64,000 nt of DNA from Drosophila pseudoobscura (GCF_009870125.1 NC_046683.1:49429869-49493868); one strand, 5' to 3'. Numbered from the stretch's first letter, positions 48,138 to 59,099 are shown. The notes: a model not told the origin generated them from the sequence alone. A program made the numbers and translations.

Positions 48138-49675
48138 TTAGGAGAATTTTGAATGGAAACGCTGCAGTACCCTTTTGGTATGGTAATTCATATGACTATT
48201 AACCTTTGCCACTATCTTCAGTTCACTGCGACTGAGATGCCGAAAAATCTTCTCGTACAACTCCTCGGGCATGCCCATGAGTGAGGGCAGCAGCTGGTGA
48301 TTGACCTGCATAAGTTGCTGGGTGCGCATCGGATAAAAGATGTGCTGCTTTACCAGGTAGGAGAGATTGTCCAGTTTTCGAAAGCGATTGAAGATCGGTT
48401 TTCCTTTCGCCTGAATGTTGAGGATATAGCGTGCGATGCTGAGGGCTATGCTATAGCCCGGAAGCTTGGAGGACACTGGGGGACTGAGGCTAACCATCAG
48501 CTCATCGCCGAGGTGGACGGCCCTAAGGGTGGACTGCATGGCAACAACCAGGGCGGCCTCTTCCGTCGCATGCTTGTCCTGAAGCGTGCGCAGTTTAATG
48601 GTGAACATGGTGTCGTTGAATCCGACTACATAGTGGATCGTTTCGAGGCTGAGAATCCGCACGTTGCCGGCATGGAAACTGCTGAAGGAGGGCACCGGCT
48701 TAAGCTTGTGGCGCGTCTGGTTGTAGGTCTCATTCTCCACAAAGCCGCTCTCTAGGGCCAGCAGGTAGATGAGATGCATCATAAGTTCGGCTGAGGAGAT
48801 TTTGGGAACTTCGCCCTTGCATTGGTCCAGCAGTTGGAGCATATGCAGCGGCACAGACTCCGGTGTGGCATGTTCGATGTCGAGAGGAGGCTCTTTGTTC
48901 TCCTTGGGGATCTGCTCCAGCGGCCGACATCTATTGGTCCCAGCCGCTGTAATGAGTTTTGGGTTTTTTTTTCAATAACTTCGGTCTGATTGGTTTTTTT
49001 TGTTGAATGTGTTATTTCTGGGTGCTCTCTATGAGAATTTCAAAGATTAGTTAGTGGGTGATTGTGTTTTTGATTGGATTGGTATTCAAAAGATGAAAAT
49101 TACAAGGAGAAACTAACCTGCTGCGTGCGGGATGGATGCAATAACTCAAAAGTTCATTCTCATGTTACACTACAAACGAATATATATGTACACACAGGAA
49201 ACGGAACGAAACGAAACGAAACTCAAACTCAAATCGAAACCAACTCAAATCGCGGGCAATTATTTACGATTTACGATTATGGTATGTGTGGCAACACTGT
49301 CCGGTAAATACCGTTACGCAAAGTATACTGTTACAGCTAAAAACTAAAAATACGAAACTCTTTAAGTTGAGCGACAGCGAAAGTAAGACAAATCGTTGGA
49401 ATTAGTTATTCTACATACATACATATGCACTTACGTATCATAAATTAAACAATAGGAGTTCTTACTGCTAGAACATTCTCGCAACATACGCTATCGATGA
49501 ATTGCCAGAGGTGAGTGCAGTGTAAATACTACCTATAGATAACCAATATGAAATACCCACCGTGTTCTGGCGGCTTGGCGGTGCCCTTTGCAGACACTTG
49601 TTGCTGCTGCTGCTGTTGTGTCCCAGATGTTGAGGGCCCTTCTCTGGTCGCGGGATCTGTTTTAATTTCTGACAT
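48138..49675 (-). CDS. Nutcracker, FBXO7-like F-box protein
   Basis: Two exons: 49675-49561 (MSEIKTDPATREGPSTSG..., donor CACG|GTGGGT) and 48946-48138 (acceptor CATTACAG); 307 residues, the codon across the junction being GCG. The N-terminal ~60 residues are disordered with a Gln run. The middle (about 85-245) matches the FP (FBXO7/PI31) dimerisation domain. Residues about 262-307 are the F-box: MPEELYEKIFRHLSRSELKI followed by VAKVNSHMNYHT. FP followed by a C-terminal F-box is the FBXO7/nutcracker architecture; unlike human FBXO7 there is no ubiquitin-like domain at the start. In flies Nutcracker is part of an SCF ubiquitin ligase, binds the proteasome regulator PI31, and is needed for caspase activation in sperm individualisation. 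It diverges from IntS10. Confidence 0.88.
48947..49560 (-). other. ntc intron 1
   Basis: A 614-nt intron; GTGGGT donor and a weak acceptor preceded by an A/C-rich tract. Long for this compact cluster. No gene seen in it. Confidence 0.75.
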
Positions 49676-49971
49676 TCTATTTTTATTACGTACGAATTTG
49701 GTTCCTTCAACTCTGACTATACTCTTGGAATGTCATTGCTTAGCAGCATGACAATCAAAATCAGCAAGCTACGTTTGTATCAACATATATATTTGGCGTG
49801 TGCACCAAGTCTTTCCTTCCGAATTAGAATGAACACAACTGTTTGACATGACTGTATTTATAGGGAAATTGTCTGTTCCTCTATACACACATTGATTCCG
49901 ACGAATAGTTTTTGTTTCGTATATCCAAAAGATTTTAGCGATGTGATCAGCATCCCTGCATTTATCATCTC

Positions 49972-50058
49972 TCACTTCCGCGCGTAGGCCCACGAATTAT
50001 CGCTTTTCGCTTGGTCACCGGTGTATTTCACAATGTTGACCGCATCATCGTTGCTCAT
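49972..50058 (-). CDS. Short ORF, 28 codons, in a likely 5' exon
   Basis: ATG at 50058 encodes MSNDDAVNIVKYTGDQAKSD followed by NSWAYARK and TGA. Composition is ordinary protein-like. The stop is embedded in a good donor (GCGCGGAA|GTGAGA at 49976/49975), so the frame may continue by splicing. Joining phase 2 to TAG|AATGTCAG just before the ntc start would fuse it in frame to MSEIKTD, giving a longer ntc N-terminus, but that acceptor lacks a pyrimidine tract. Otherwise it is an upstream ORF or a microprotein. DRE-like TATCGAT at 50158-50164 lies about 100 bp upstream, fitting a minus-strand promoter. Confidence 0.4.
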   Translation of the reverse strand: MSNDDAVNIVKYTGDQAKSDNSWAYARK

Positions 50059-50264
50059 TTCATTTGTTTACTAAATTTAGTTTTAGTTGCAAAAATCACA
50101 CGAAGTTAACAAAAAAAAATATATATAAATTTCGCATCAGCTGTGTCACTTATCGACTATCGATTAGCCAGGGTTGTAAAATACTTAAGAGAGCTGTGTT
50201 GGTTAGTGGCAAATATATGAATTATAGCTGGATTAATTAAGAACAGGAAAATAAACTATAATTA

Positions 50265-50600
50265 TATAGGCAGAACTAAGGGTTTTAGTTAGCCAGCATT
50301 ATTCAACGGAATCTCTACATTAAGCAATCTGAACGACTATCCTCTTTGGTTTTTTTTTTTGACCCATTTCGCTAAAACCTTTTGTTTCACCTATTTCGCT
50401 AAAACCTTTTTTTAGACAAGATCCAATAAAAGCAAGAATTTAGAAAAAGCCAGTTAAGTACAAAATTTATTCAGAAATCTTATAAAATTATGTGGGCATG
50501 GCAAATTGTTTTATCTAGCTAATAATATTCGACGGAATATCAAAATTGAACAATAAGAACAACTATCCTCTTTCGTTTTTTTTTTTTTGTTTTCTGTGTT
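50265..50600. repeat. Dispersed repeat, two diverged copies upstream of IntS10
   Basis: GGTTTTAGTTAGCCAGCATT and the ATTCAACGGAAT...GACTATCCTCTTT pattern (copy at 50275-50350), then a second at 50450-50585 with TAAAATTATGTGGGCATGGC and TATTCGACGGAATATCAAAA. The same modules recur at 57.9-59.1 kb. No coding capacity. Confidence 0.75.
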
Positions 50601-50817
50601 GCTTGTGCTCGAGCTGTCAAACCATCGATAGTGGCTCATCGAACTAGTGGCAATATCGGGCTCATAGAACTAGAAAAGTTAAAAAAGCCATTAAAAAGTC
50701 GCTATTTTTTAATGAATGTATAAAGAAGTCTTCAAGTTTTTCAGTTGACACCACTGCACTTTTCAAAATCAAAGTAGAGAAGGGGAAGCGACCGATAAGA
50801 GCTCGATAGTATCATAG

Positions 50818-50833
50818 TATCGATACTATCGAT
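50818..50833 (+). promoter_or_regulatory. DRE core-promoter elements of IntS10
   Basis: TATCGATA at 50818-50825 (exact DRE) and TATCGAT at 50827-50833, 55-70 bp before the IntS10 ATG. A third ATCGATA lies at 50624-50630. DREF-bound DRE promoters are typical of fly housekeeping genes. Confidence 0.75.
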
Positions 50834-50887
50834 GGTTTGACACTTCTACTGCCGGCTAAATGATTTGTTGACAAAAAATAAGAAATA

Positions 50888-52902
50888 ATGCGCAACAACG
50901 AGGAAAACGAATTGTACATGGTTAAGCAGGCGCAGAGCCTGCGAAAGAGGGATCCCTGTGCAGCCAAGGCCTGGATAATCACGGCCAAGACGCTGTATCC
51001 CGCTGCATTCAATGTGCAGTATGAGGCGTACCTCTTTGAGCGCGATGGCAAGAACTACGAGGAGGCGGCCAAGTGTTTCAGTGTCATGTGAGTAAATAAG
51101 ACAATATCAATGCAATATTAATCAAATGAATTGGCTTGCAGAGCCACCAACTTTCCGAATCAGCATACAGAGCTGTGGCAGGAAATAAACGCCCTGACCA
51201 ATGCCCTAAGGAACGAGAGCGAGAACACACCGGAGCAGGAGTTCTTTGTGAAGATGTACAAGCATTTGACGCCCGATGTGCAGCACAACATATTCATGCA
51301 TACCATCAACCACTGCGGCGACGATCTGGAGCAGTGCATCTGCATCTATATATTGATGTTTAAGAAATTCCCCAAGTCGGTCACAACGCACGCTCCGCGT
51401 CTCCTCGAGCTGTTGGCCGAGGGCATGACAACGGATCCGGATCTGTATCAGCGTATACTGGTCGAGGATGTGCTGCCGATGATACAGCACAAGCCCCCCG
51501 AGCTGCCACCAGTGCTGGCCTGCAGGCTCTACACCAACTCCTTGGAGTATTATCTGCGTCAGATAATGGACTCGGAATCGGAACCTACGGACCCCTGGAA
51601 GACTATATTCAAAGTCCTAATGCTCTGCGGCCAGATGATGGGCTGGGAACCATTCCTGCCCTTCAGTAAGCAGGGCAGCCAGAATGTATACTGGGAGAAG
51701 CTGGTGGACATCCTGTCCGCCAGTCCACCGGGCAGCTCCAAGGTGCTCTTCTATGCCACCACCCTGTTCATCTACTCGCTGCATGGCTACATACGCAACT
51801 GCCGACTGCGCATCGATGATGCGGACGTCAGTCATGTGCTGGTCGAAGGCTTTATTGAGTGGGCGCCAGATGGCGACGGCTCTGAGGATCAGACCATGGA
51901 GCCGCCCAAGTTCTCGCTGACGACGCCCATCAGTCCGGATCTGTCGAATGCCTTTCTGCACGCGGCCCAGTGCTGGCAGCTGCTCAACACGGATCAATTT
52001 CAGCGGGACTTCAGCCAATTGATGGTGGCCCTGCCGCTGGCGCCATGGATATCGCGATTCCTCTTCGATCTAGCCATTTACTTTGGCCATCGCGACGAGG
52101 CCAACAAACTGATGGGGGAAATGACTACCCAGAGCAGTTTGGTGCAGAGCCTGCAGATCCTCAGTCTCAATCTAATGCAGGGGAGCATGACTGTAAGTAG
52201 ATCGTGTCCCGTAAACTGGAGGCTTATCTTTCTCACGGTTGTCTCCTTCCCCTTTAGCTCCAGGGCTTCCAGTGCATATTGAAGATCATTGGCGAGCTGC
52301 CCGCCACAAATGGCCATCTGTTGGAGAACATGACGCTCAAGGGTCATCGTCACATGGTCTTTCTGCCCCTCACTCGAGCCGCCCTCGTCCAATACTGCAC
52401 GGGAGCCATCATTAGTCGCATCAGCCGCCAGGTATACGAGCCCAACTGCTCCGATCGTCTGCTTGGTGATCTCCTGGTGCTGCAGCAGTTGAATCTTCTC
52501 AACGACTTGCGGCTCACCCAGCAGATCTTCAGCGTGATCAAGCAACGCAAGTCGTTCAATCTGCGCATCCTTTCCACCTACATCATTGGCATCGATTTGA
52601 TTGAGGAACTCTCGCACATATGGAACTCCCAGGTGGAGGATTCCAATTTCGAGCTAACTGGTTCACCCACAGGTGTGTCGAGCGGTGGGCCGGCCAGTGC
52701 TGGTGCGCCGGCTCGTCGCATCGGCACTCGGGGAGCGGACAAGGGCGCCAGGGACGAGTTTAAGACCATCACCAGGCAACAGATTGCACGCTGCAATGAG
52801 AATATCATCACACTCCTAGCGAACTTCATCACCCAGGAGCAGCTAATGCTGGCACAGCATATCTTTGGCATCCAACCCGTGGAGACCATCGAGATCAAGT
52901 AA
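50888..52902 (+). CDS. Integrator complex subunit 10
   Basis: Three exons, 50888-51087, 51142-52192 and 52258-52902 (introns of 54 and 65 nt, GTGAGT/GTAAGT donors, GCAG/TTTAG acceptors); 631 residues. The start MRNNEENELYMVKQAQSL with CAAKAWIITAKTLYPAAFNV aligns with the N-terminus of human INTS10 ([20 protein letters not shown]). The protein is almost entirely alpha-helical, without catalytic motifs. A Gly/Ala/Ser-rich loop lies near residue 555-580 and the last residues are PVETIEIK. INTS10 belongs to the INTS10-13-14 module of Integrator, the nuclear RNA polymerase II-associated complex that cleaves snRNA and paused transcripts. Its 3' end converges with the Mpv17-like gene, 190 bp apart. 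Confidence 0.93.
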
Positions 52903-53092
52903 TGTGACAGGCAGGCGACTAGATTAGATAATAATGGGGGAATAGTGTGCGCTATATATATATATTTTTAGCTTTACTAATAGCCTCTTTCTTTTCTTTA
53001 AAAAAATGTGCACAAATAATTACACATAGTCGTCGTAGACTTAAGAATTTAGATTGGATCGTTTATCAATATCACAAAAAGTACTAAGGTGT

Positions 53093-53989
53093 TTAGTGCG
53101 TTTTCTTCGGTGTGGCTTTGTCGTTTGCTGTGTCTGCTTCCGATGTCGGTGCTGTTGCCGGGGGCGCTCTTAATCCCTGGCTGAGTGATTCAACGAATGT
53201 TGGTTGTGCTTCCTGCTCCAGCGGCAAATGTATACCGAAGTCATGCTTCATGTAGGAAATCAAAACATTGTACACGGCCGTGCAGATGTTCACGAACGTA
53301 ACGCGATATTTGGTGTCCAGGTAACGAAAGTTTAGATACTGTGCCGCCGGCCAGGTCATCCAGTCCAGCAAATATATGTAGGGGAATTTCCCAATCAGCT
53401 CATTGTTTGTGCACTCGAGCGTTTGACCCTCCAGATAGCACACGGAGTAGAAGAATATCAGAATGCAGGCGGGCGACATGACCAGCTGGTCGATGAGTAT
53501 CTTCTTGGCAATGTTCTTCATGGTACGCGCCGGCATAATGCGATCCATCCAGTTGTAGACGTAGTGGTGGAGTGGTCCCTGCAGTGCTCCGGCTACAAAC
53601 ATGCGGAGCATGCGATCCGTATCATAGCGATCGTGTCGCCGCAGTCCCCTGCGATACTCGTACTCCTGGGCAATCACATCGCCGACGACCATGAGCAGGC
53701 CGGAGCCCAACACATTTGTGACCAGCAGGTACTTGCCGAACATGTTGCTCCACGCCAGCTTTGTCCAGCGATGGAGGAGCAGTGTCAGGGGCTCGCCCGT
53801 CTTGCCACTGATCATTCGACGGCCACATGCTCTTCCAGCGATTACATCAGCAGGTACTCGTGTGCGGATTCTGGAGAGGGCTGTGAAGGAACGCTGATGG
53901 ACGACAGGTACATCGATTTGTTTGGCTAGGAGCGGCCGGAGCGGATTCGGGCCCCAAGGCAGCAGCCGTACGCAGCGGATGGACAACAT
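53093..53989 (-). CDS. Mpv17/PMP22 family membrane protein (first of a tandem pair)
   Basis: Single exon, 298 residues, starting at ATG 53989 (MLSIRCVRLLPWGPN); the longer frame begins only with GTG. The first ~60 residues are Arg-rich with almost no acidic residues, as in a mitochondrial presequence (inferred). The family core follows: WSNMFGKYLLVTNVLGSGLL, GDVIAQEYE, HHYVYNWMDRIMP, KKILIDQLVMSP, then the signature DWMTWPAAQYLNFRYLDTKY and a last helix ending SYMKHD. The C-terminal ~45 residues are a polar tail absent from the neighbour. Mpv17-family proteins are four-helix channels or pores of the inner mitochondrial or peroxisomal membrane. It resembles the D. melanogaster pair I remember as CG32262/CG32263, but I cannot say which is which. 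Confidence 0.9.
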   Translation of the reverse strand: MLSIRCVRLLPWGPNPLRPLLAKQIDVPVVHQRSFTALSRIRTRVPADVIAGRACGRRMISGKTGEPLTLLLHRWTKLAWSNMFGKYLLVTNVLGSGLLMVVGDVIAQEYEYRRGLRRHDRYDTDRMLRMFVAGALQGPLHHYVYNWMDRIMPARTMKNIAKKILIDQLVMSPACILIFFYSVCYLEGQTLECTNNELIGKFPYIYLLDWMTWPAAQYLNFRYLDTKYRVTFVNICTAVYNVLISYMKHDFGIHLPLEQEAQPTFVESLSQGLRAPPATAPTSEADTANDKATPKKTH

Positions 53990-54189
53990 TCTGCACTGCA
54001 CAGCCTACAGGCGGCGGGCAGACAATTCAAAATTAACGCTCGTCTCCCTACCGTCCTTCTTTCCTCTTTGTGTATTGTATTCTTTCTCTCTTTTTTCCAT
54101 TTACGTTACGAAAGTGTTGCTGTTTATCATTGTTGAGGGTTGATTTGAAATGAAAATCGATGAGTGAGGGGGCAATCGATGTATGGATT

Positions 54190-54876
54190 CTAGTCGGATT
54201 TTTCTTTTATTTCAGGATTTTGATTATGGAGGGCCCAATCGTGCTTTATATAAGAGAGCAGGACTATGTACATACAGTTGGTCACGTTTATGAAGACCAC
54301 ACGATGCCTGGGATTGAGAAAGCGAAAATTCAGGTACTGTACTGCTGGCCAGATCAAACAGTCGATCATCCAGGTGTATAGGAATTTCTCGCGAATTTCT
54401 GCATTAGACTCCCTGATTGTTTTGCCCTCCAGCAGGCTGGATACATAGAAGAACAGAAATATATATGTTGGCGACATGAACATCTGATCGAAAAAGATCT
54501 TCTTCACTGCAGTAATACGTTTCGAATCCGGCAGGTATTCATCTAGGTGACTATAGAATGCATGCTGCACTGGGCCAACAGCCAAACCCGTTAGGAACAT
54601 GCATCCCGAACGGTGAAAGTCGAACAATCTCTTATGAACGGCTCTTTCATATTGTTGTGTGACTGCGTCGCCGGCCACCAGCAGAAGTCCGGACCCCACA
54701 ATATTCGTAACGGCCAAATATTTGCCAAACATTTTCGCCAAAAAATTGTTCCAATGTCGCCCCCGGCCATAATTTCGGGGGAGGCTTGTTGCCAATACTG
54801 TGGCTGGATGCTTTTGATGGATGAGCAAACGTGAAACGGCGTTTCGCATCGGAGCAGTGGAAACAATGTGCCACAT
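54190..54876 (-). CDS. Mpv17/PMP22 family membrane protein (second of a tandem pair)
   Basis: Single exon, 228 residues from ATG 54876 (MWHIVSTAPMRNAVSRLL). An upstream extension begins with GTG and runs through a DRE element, so I reject it. Core motifs match the neighbour: LAKMFGKYLAVTNIVGSGLL, GDAVTQQYE, HAFYSHLDEYLP, KKIFFDQMFMSP, CLIWPAVQYLNFRFLNPRHR, YIKHDW. The tail is short (NQNPEIKEKSD). It lies head-to-tail with the first copy, stop to next start about 200 bp, so the pair arose by tandem duplication; they differ widely outside the motifs, so the duplication is old. The start is divergent from PIG-B. The basic N-terminus suggests mitochondria (inferred). Confidence 0.88.
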   Translation of the reverse strand: MWHIVSTAPMRNAVSRLLIHQKHPATVLATSLPRNYGRGRHWNNFLAKMFGKYLAVTNIVGSGLLLVAGDAVTQQYERAVHKRLFDFHRSGCMFLTGLAVGPVQHAFYSHLDEYLPDSKRITAVKKIFFDQMFMSPTYIFLFFYVSSLLEGKTIRESNAEIREKFLYTWMIDCLIWPAVQYLNFRFLNPRHRVVFINVTNCMYIVLLSYIKHDWALHNQNPEIKEKSD

Positions 54877-54906
54877 AACTGCACGGCGGCTCCCTCTCTG
54901 GCGATA

Positions 54907-54914
54907 TATCGATA
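54907..54914. promoter_or_regulatory. DRE at the Mpv17-like / PIG-B divergent promoter
   Basis: Exact TATCGATA 31 bp upstream of the minus-strand ATG at 54876, within the 451-bp gap between two divergent genes. Very close to the ATG, so the Mpv17-like 5'UTR must be short. Confidence 0.6.
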
Positions 54915-55327
54915 TCACTCTCGAAACGGTTCACAGCAGCCCTGCGCAGCACAACGACAGCGTCGGCGTCGGTCTCCACTTTTGCTTTGGTCTTCTATTC
55001 GCGTTATTTATAGGCCGCCAAAAATTGTGTCGTTTCGTTGTCGTCGCTAAAATAGAAAAATATTGTGAGAATAAACGACAGTGTGTCGTCTTTTAAATCG
55101 AATATACACGCACCTCGTCGCCACGGCCGACCTCTGACGGTGGCCGTTTTTTAAGGTTAGGTTCGATTGCCGCAAACAACAAATGTCCAAAATATAAATA
55201 TGTAAATTTACGGCACGGCCAACGTTCATTACTCATTTCAGTTGACAGCAACGGCTGTACTAACCTGACCAGACTACCACACACGCGCTTTTCCCTCGCA
55301 AGAAGCGTGTTAGCGCCCCCCGCAGCG

Positions 55328-57155
55328 ATGAATCTGCTGTACGTTTTTGGGCTGATTCTGGGCGTTCGCTTGGCTTCCGTTTTCGTGGTTAAGACTTATT
55401 ACGTGCCCGACGAATACTGGCAAAGTCTGGAAGTGGCCCACAAACTGACCTTTGGGTAGGAGAAAGCGACAGCCACTCCAACGATTATCATTTATATATA
55501 CATATATTTTTTTAGATATGGCTACTTGACATGGGAGTGGGTCCAGGGCATACGCAGCTATGTGTATCCCGTGCTGATTGCTGGACTGTACAAACTGCTT
55601 GCTCTGCTCCATCTGGACAGCGTTCAGCTGCTGGTGCTGTTGCCGCGCATCCTCCAGGCCACCTTGACGGCCTACTCCGACTATCGCTTCTATGTGTGGA
55701 CCGGCAAGCGTAAGTGGGCCTTGTTTCTGATCTTGGTGCCTTGGTTCTGGTTCTACACTGGCTCGCGCACGCTGGCCAACACCTTGGAGGCATCGCTGAC
55801 CACAATTGCGTTGAGCTACTTCCCGTGGTATGGCGAGGGAACCGCATATTTGTGGCCCGCTGCCATCTGTTGCTTCCTGCGTCCCACGGCTGCTGTCATC
55901 TGGCTTCCCCTGTCGCTCTATCATCTCCGCAAGAGTCGGCAGTCCGTGGTGGAGTTGATCCTGAAGCGTTTCTTGGTCATCGGGTGAGTGGTGGAGCCTT
56001 TTTTGGGTAAATGTTGTTACTAATTCTTGTGGTTTTTCTTTCAGCTTACTTGTTGCCGGCTTGGGCATTGCCATCGACACGTACTGGCACGGCCACCTCA
56101 TTGTGACGCCGTACGAGTTCCTCAAGTACAACATCTTCAACAACATTGGCAGCTTCTATGGCTCGCATCCGTGGTATTGGTACTTCACCGTCGGCCTACC
56201 CACAGTGCTGGGCATCAACACTCTCCCGTTTATATACGGCATCATGGAAACAGTCCGCAAATCGGAAAAGCACGAGGTTAGCAAGCAATTACTGATTACC
56301 ATTTTCCTCACACTGGTCGTGCTGAGTACGGTGGAGCATAAGGAGTTCCGTTTTGTGTCCTCGCTGCTGCCCTTGTGCCTGTATGTGTGCGTGGATGCCG
56401 TGTCCCGCTGGAGCTACCGTGCCTCGTCCACAATGCTCTGGTGCAGCGCATTTGTGATTCTATTAGGAAATGTGCTGCCCGCCTGGTACTTGAGCACGGT
56501 CCACCAGAAGGGACCCATCGATCTGATGCCAAAACTAAGGGATATTGCCCAAGAATATCGTGATGAGCGCGAACACCGGGCTAACATACTCTTCTTAATG
56601 CCATGCCACTCGACACCGTTTTACAGGTGAGTTTTATTTGGACCTCTGTCAATCCTCAAGCTAATCTTTGCCTGTTCCTGTAGCCACATTCACGAGAATG
56701 TTACCATGAGGTTTCTCACCTGCGAGCCGAATCTGAAGAATCAGGAGAACTTTAAGGATGAAGCAGATCGCTTCTATGAGTCTCCCAATCACTGGCTGAG
56801 CTCACACATACCGATCCATCCTCGCACTGCCCTGCCCACTCATGTGGTGCTGTTCGATTCGCTAACTGAGAAGATTGGCGACTTTCTGACCAACTACAAG
56901 CTACTGCACAGCATCGAGCATGCAGAGGTAATCCAAATGGATGAGTCCCAGGCCCTGTTGAACGATTGGTCCAAAGCCCTGGGCGCCCAGCCACCTAATC
57001 TTGCCTCTCTATTGCAGCATCGGCAGTTGCGCACTGGACGTGCCATTCAGGTCTATCAGCGTCTGCTGAAGGGCGAAGAGAATACGTTTAATCGTGACCA
57101 GCTTCCGTCGGAGCAGGACACTGAGTCGCAGATCTTTGATAATCGTTTTAATTAA
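55328..57155 (+). CDS. GPI mannosyltransferase III (PIG-B)
   Basis: Four exons: 55328-55455, 55516-55983, 56045-56626 and 56684-57155, with introns of 57-61 nt; 549 residues, close to human PIGB (about 554). It adds the third mannose to the GPI anchor in the ER from dolichol-phosphate-mannose (GT22 family). Visible: a first membrane helix, then the lumenal loop PDEYWQSLEVAH (P27-D28-E29, the family's acidic catalytic pair region), Trp/Tyr-rich hydrophobic helices, TWEWVQGIRSYVYP and SRTLANTLE, the HKE signature (VEHKEFRF, H297), and FLMPCHSTPFYSHIHENVTM, typical of PIG-B. The C-terminal about 130 residues are soluble. AATAAA follows at 57392. Confidence 0.94.
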
Positions 57156-57391
57156 GTAGTTTATTCAAGCCGAAAAAAGAGACTGGCAAAGAAAGAAAAA
57201 CATAGCCCTCCGTTCAACAGAAAGAAGAATGAAGACAGATTAATTTAATACAAAAGAAATATTTTGTACACATTTTTGGCCTTAGGAAAGTTTTTAAAAA
57301 ATAGACGAGGAAAGTGAGAGAAAACTTGCAAAGAGATTATATACGCGATTTTGTGTACTTCGTGCTCGTAGCTTGTGTTTTAGAAAATAAG

Positions 57392-57397
57392 AATAAA
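57392..57397 (+). terminator. Polyadenylation signal of PIG-B
   Basis: AATAAA 237 bp after the stop codon; another AATAAA lies near 57450. Confidence 0.7.
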
Positions 57398-57899
57398 GTT
57401 CTAAAGTGAGGCAATATATATTTAAACTGTCCTTTGCTTTAATTTCTCAAAAATAAAGGTTCAGTTGGTGAAAAGTAGAAATGATTTTGAATTTATAGCC
57501 CAGTTGACATGTTGGTGGATGATATCCCAGGATCTCATGAATGCAGGACTAGTTTCTGCTAGTTTCTTCTAGTTTCAAGTCAGTTTTAAAGTATTTCAAC
57601 GATATTTTGAAGGTAGTGTTTTATTTTGAAGGCTTACAGAGACCGAGAATGAGTATTGAGATCAGGATATACAGGAAACTAATTAAAAGCACGTCTAAAA
57701 CAAATCAATTTGAGACAATTTTTTTACAAATTTCGTTTTAGAAACAGTTTGGAAAATAGTATGTATCTTAACAGTAAATTAACGAAATATGGTAGAAAAT
57801 TACCATATTCCGGTTGATGTGCAACAAGTGCAACAAAATTCCGACTGTTTTTTGTAGACTTTTTTTTAAAACCTTGTTTTAGTAAACATACAATAAATG
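57398..57899. other. Intergenic, no gene seen
   Basis: AT-rich sequence after PIG-B; no feature recognised. Confidence 0.6.
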
Positions 57900-59095
57900 G
57901 GAGTACTTAAAAGTAGTTAATCTTGTAGAAAATTTATTCATCAATGGGATAAGGGCTGAGGGTTTTAGTTAGCCAGCATTATTCAGCGGAATATCAAACT
58001 TGATGAATAGGAACGATTACTCAATTACACTTTTTTTAACCTTTTCGCTAAAACCTTTTTTATACAAAATTAAATAAAAGCAAATATAAAAAATTGACCA
58101 GTCAGGTAGGAAATTGATTTATTAATTGGATAAAAATATGTGGGCAGGGCTGAGAGATCTATCTTTCTAGTTATATTCCACGGAATATAAAAATCCAGGA
58201 GTATGGTTTCCAATCCTTGACGGATAACGATTAGCCCATTGTAAGCCAAGGGGGTAGTGTAATATTTTACCGAAATTAATAAAAATTGAATAATTTTAGC
58301 GGAGTTCGATATCGTGGTTTTCTTAAGTTCAGAGGAAGATGATATGAATCTACAAGAAGAATTTCCAATCAGTAATATTTGCCGCCATTTACCACAAGTT
58401 ACCTCAAGGGGGGTTAAATGGGCTGAGGTCGACATATGTAGGAGCCACTATATTGTTGTTGTGGCACTAAAATTGAGGCAAAAACAATCATAGCAGGAAA
58501 AGAAGTATTTAAAATAAGCCAGTCAAATAGAAAATTGATTCATTAATTGTATAAAATTATGTGGGCAGGGCTGAGAGATCTAGATAGGTGGTAATATTCC
58601 ACGGAATATCAAGATCGAGGAAAATGGCTTCCAATCCTTCACATAGAACGATTAACCCATTGCAAACCAAGGGGATATTGTAATAATTCACCGAAAATAA
58701 CGAAAATGTAATAATTTTTTCGCAGTACATGTGAATGATATCGTGTTTTTGTGTTAAGTTCAGCGGAAGATGGCATGACTTTACAAGAAGAACTTACAAT
58801 CAGTAATATTTTCCGCCATTTACCTCAAGTCGTTGAACTGTTTAATTAGAGGGGGGTTAAGTGGGTTAAGGTCGATATACGCGACACTACATTGCTGTTG
58901 AGGCATTAAAATTGTGGCAAAAACATTAAAAGCAATCGTAGTAGCAGGAAAACAAGTCAAGTATTTGAAATAAGCCAGTCAAGCAGAAAATTGATTCATT
59001 AATATGATCAAATTATCTGGGTAGGGCTGTGGGTCTTATCTAGCTAGTAATATTTGACGGAATATCAAAAACGAGGAATAAGTATAATATAACCT
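57900..59095. repeat. Dispersed/tandem repeat array, period about 420-460 bp
   Basis: Four copies of a module with AAAATTGATTCATTAAT, TATGTGGGCAGGGCTGAGAG, ATTCCACGGAATATCAA and GGCTTCCAATCCTT. The conserved CCAGTCA begins near 58098, 58519 and 58976 (spacing 421 and 457); an earlier partial copy (57915-58080) shares GGGTTTTAGTTAGCCAGCATT-like sequence with 50275. ORFs such as 58435-58070 are chance. Probably remnants of a nonautonomous mobile element that became tandem; family not identified. Confidence 0.8.
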
Positions 59096-59099
59096 GAAC

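Noticed and set aside
53990..54001. Upstream extension of the first Mpv17-like protein
   Set aside because: The extra residues begin at GTG; ATG 53989 is the natural start.
54877..54918. Upstream extension of the second Mpv17-like protein
   Set aside because: It starts with GTG and overlaps a DRE; the ATG at 54876 fits the family better.
58070..58435. 121-residue minus-strand ORF
   Set aside because: Lies wholly in the dispersed repeat array and is not preserved in the sister copies.
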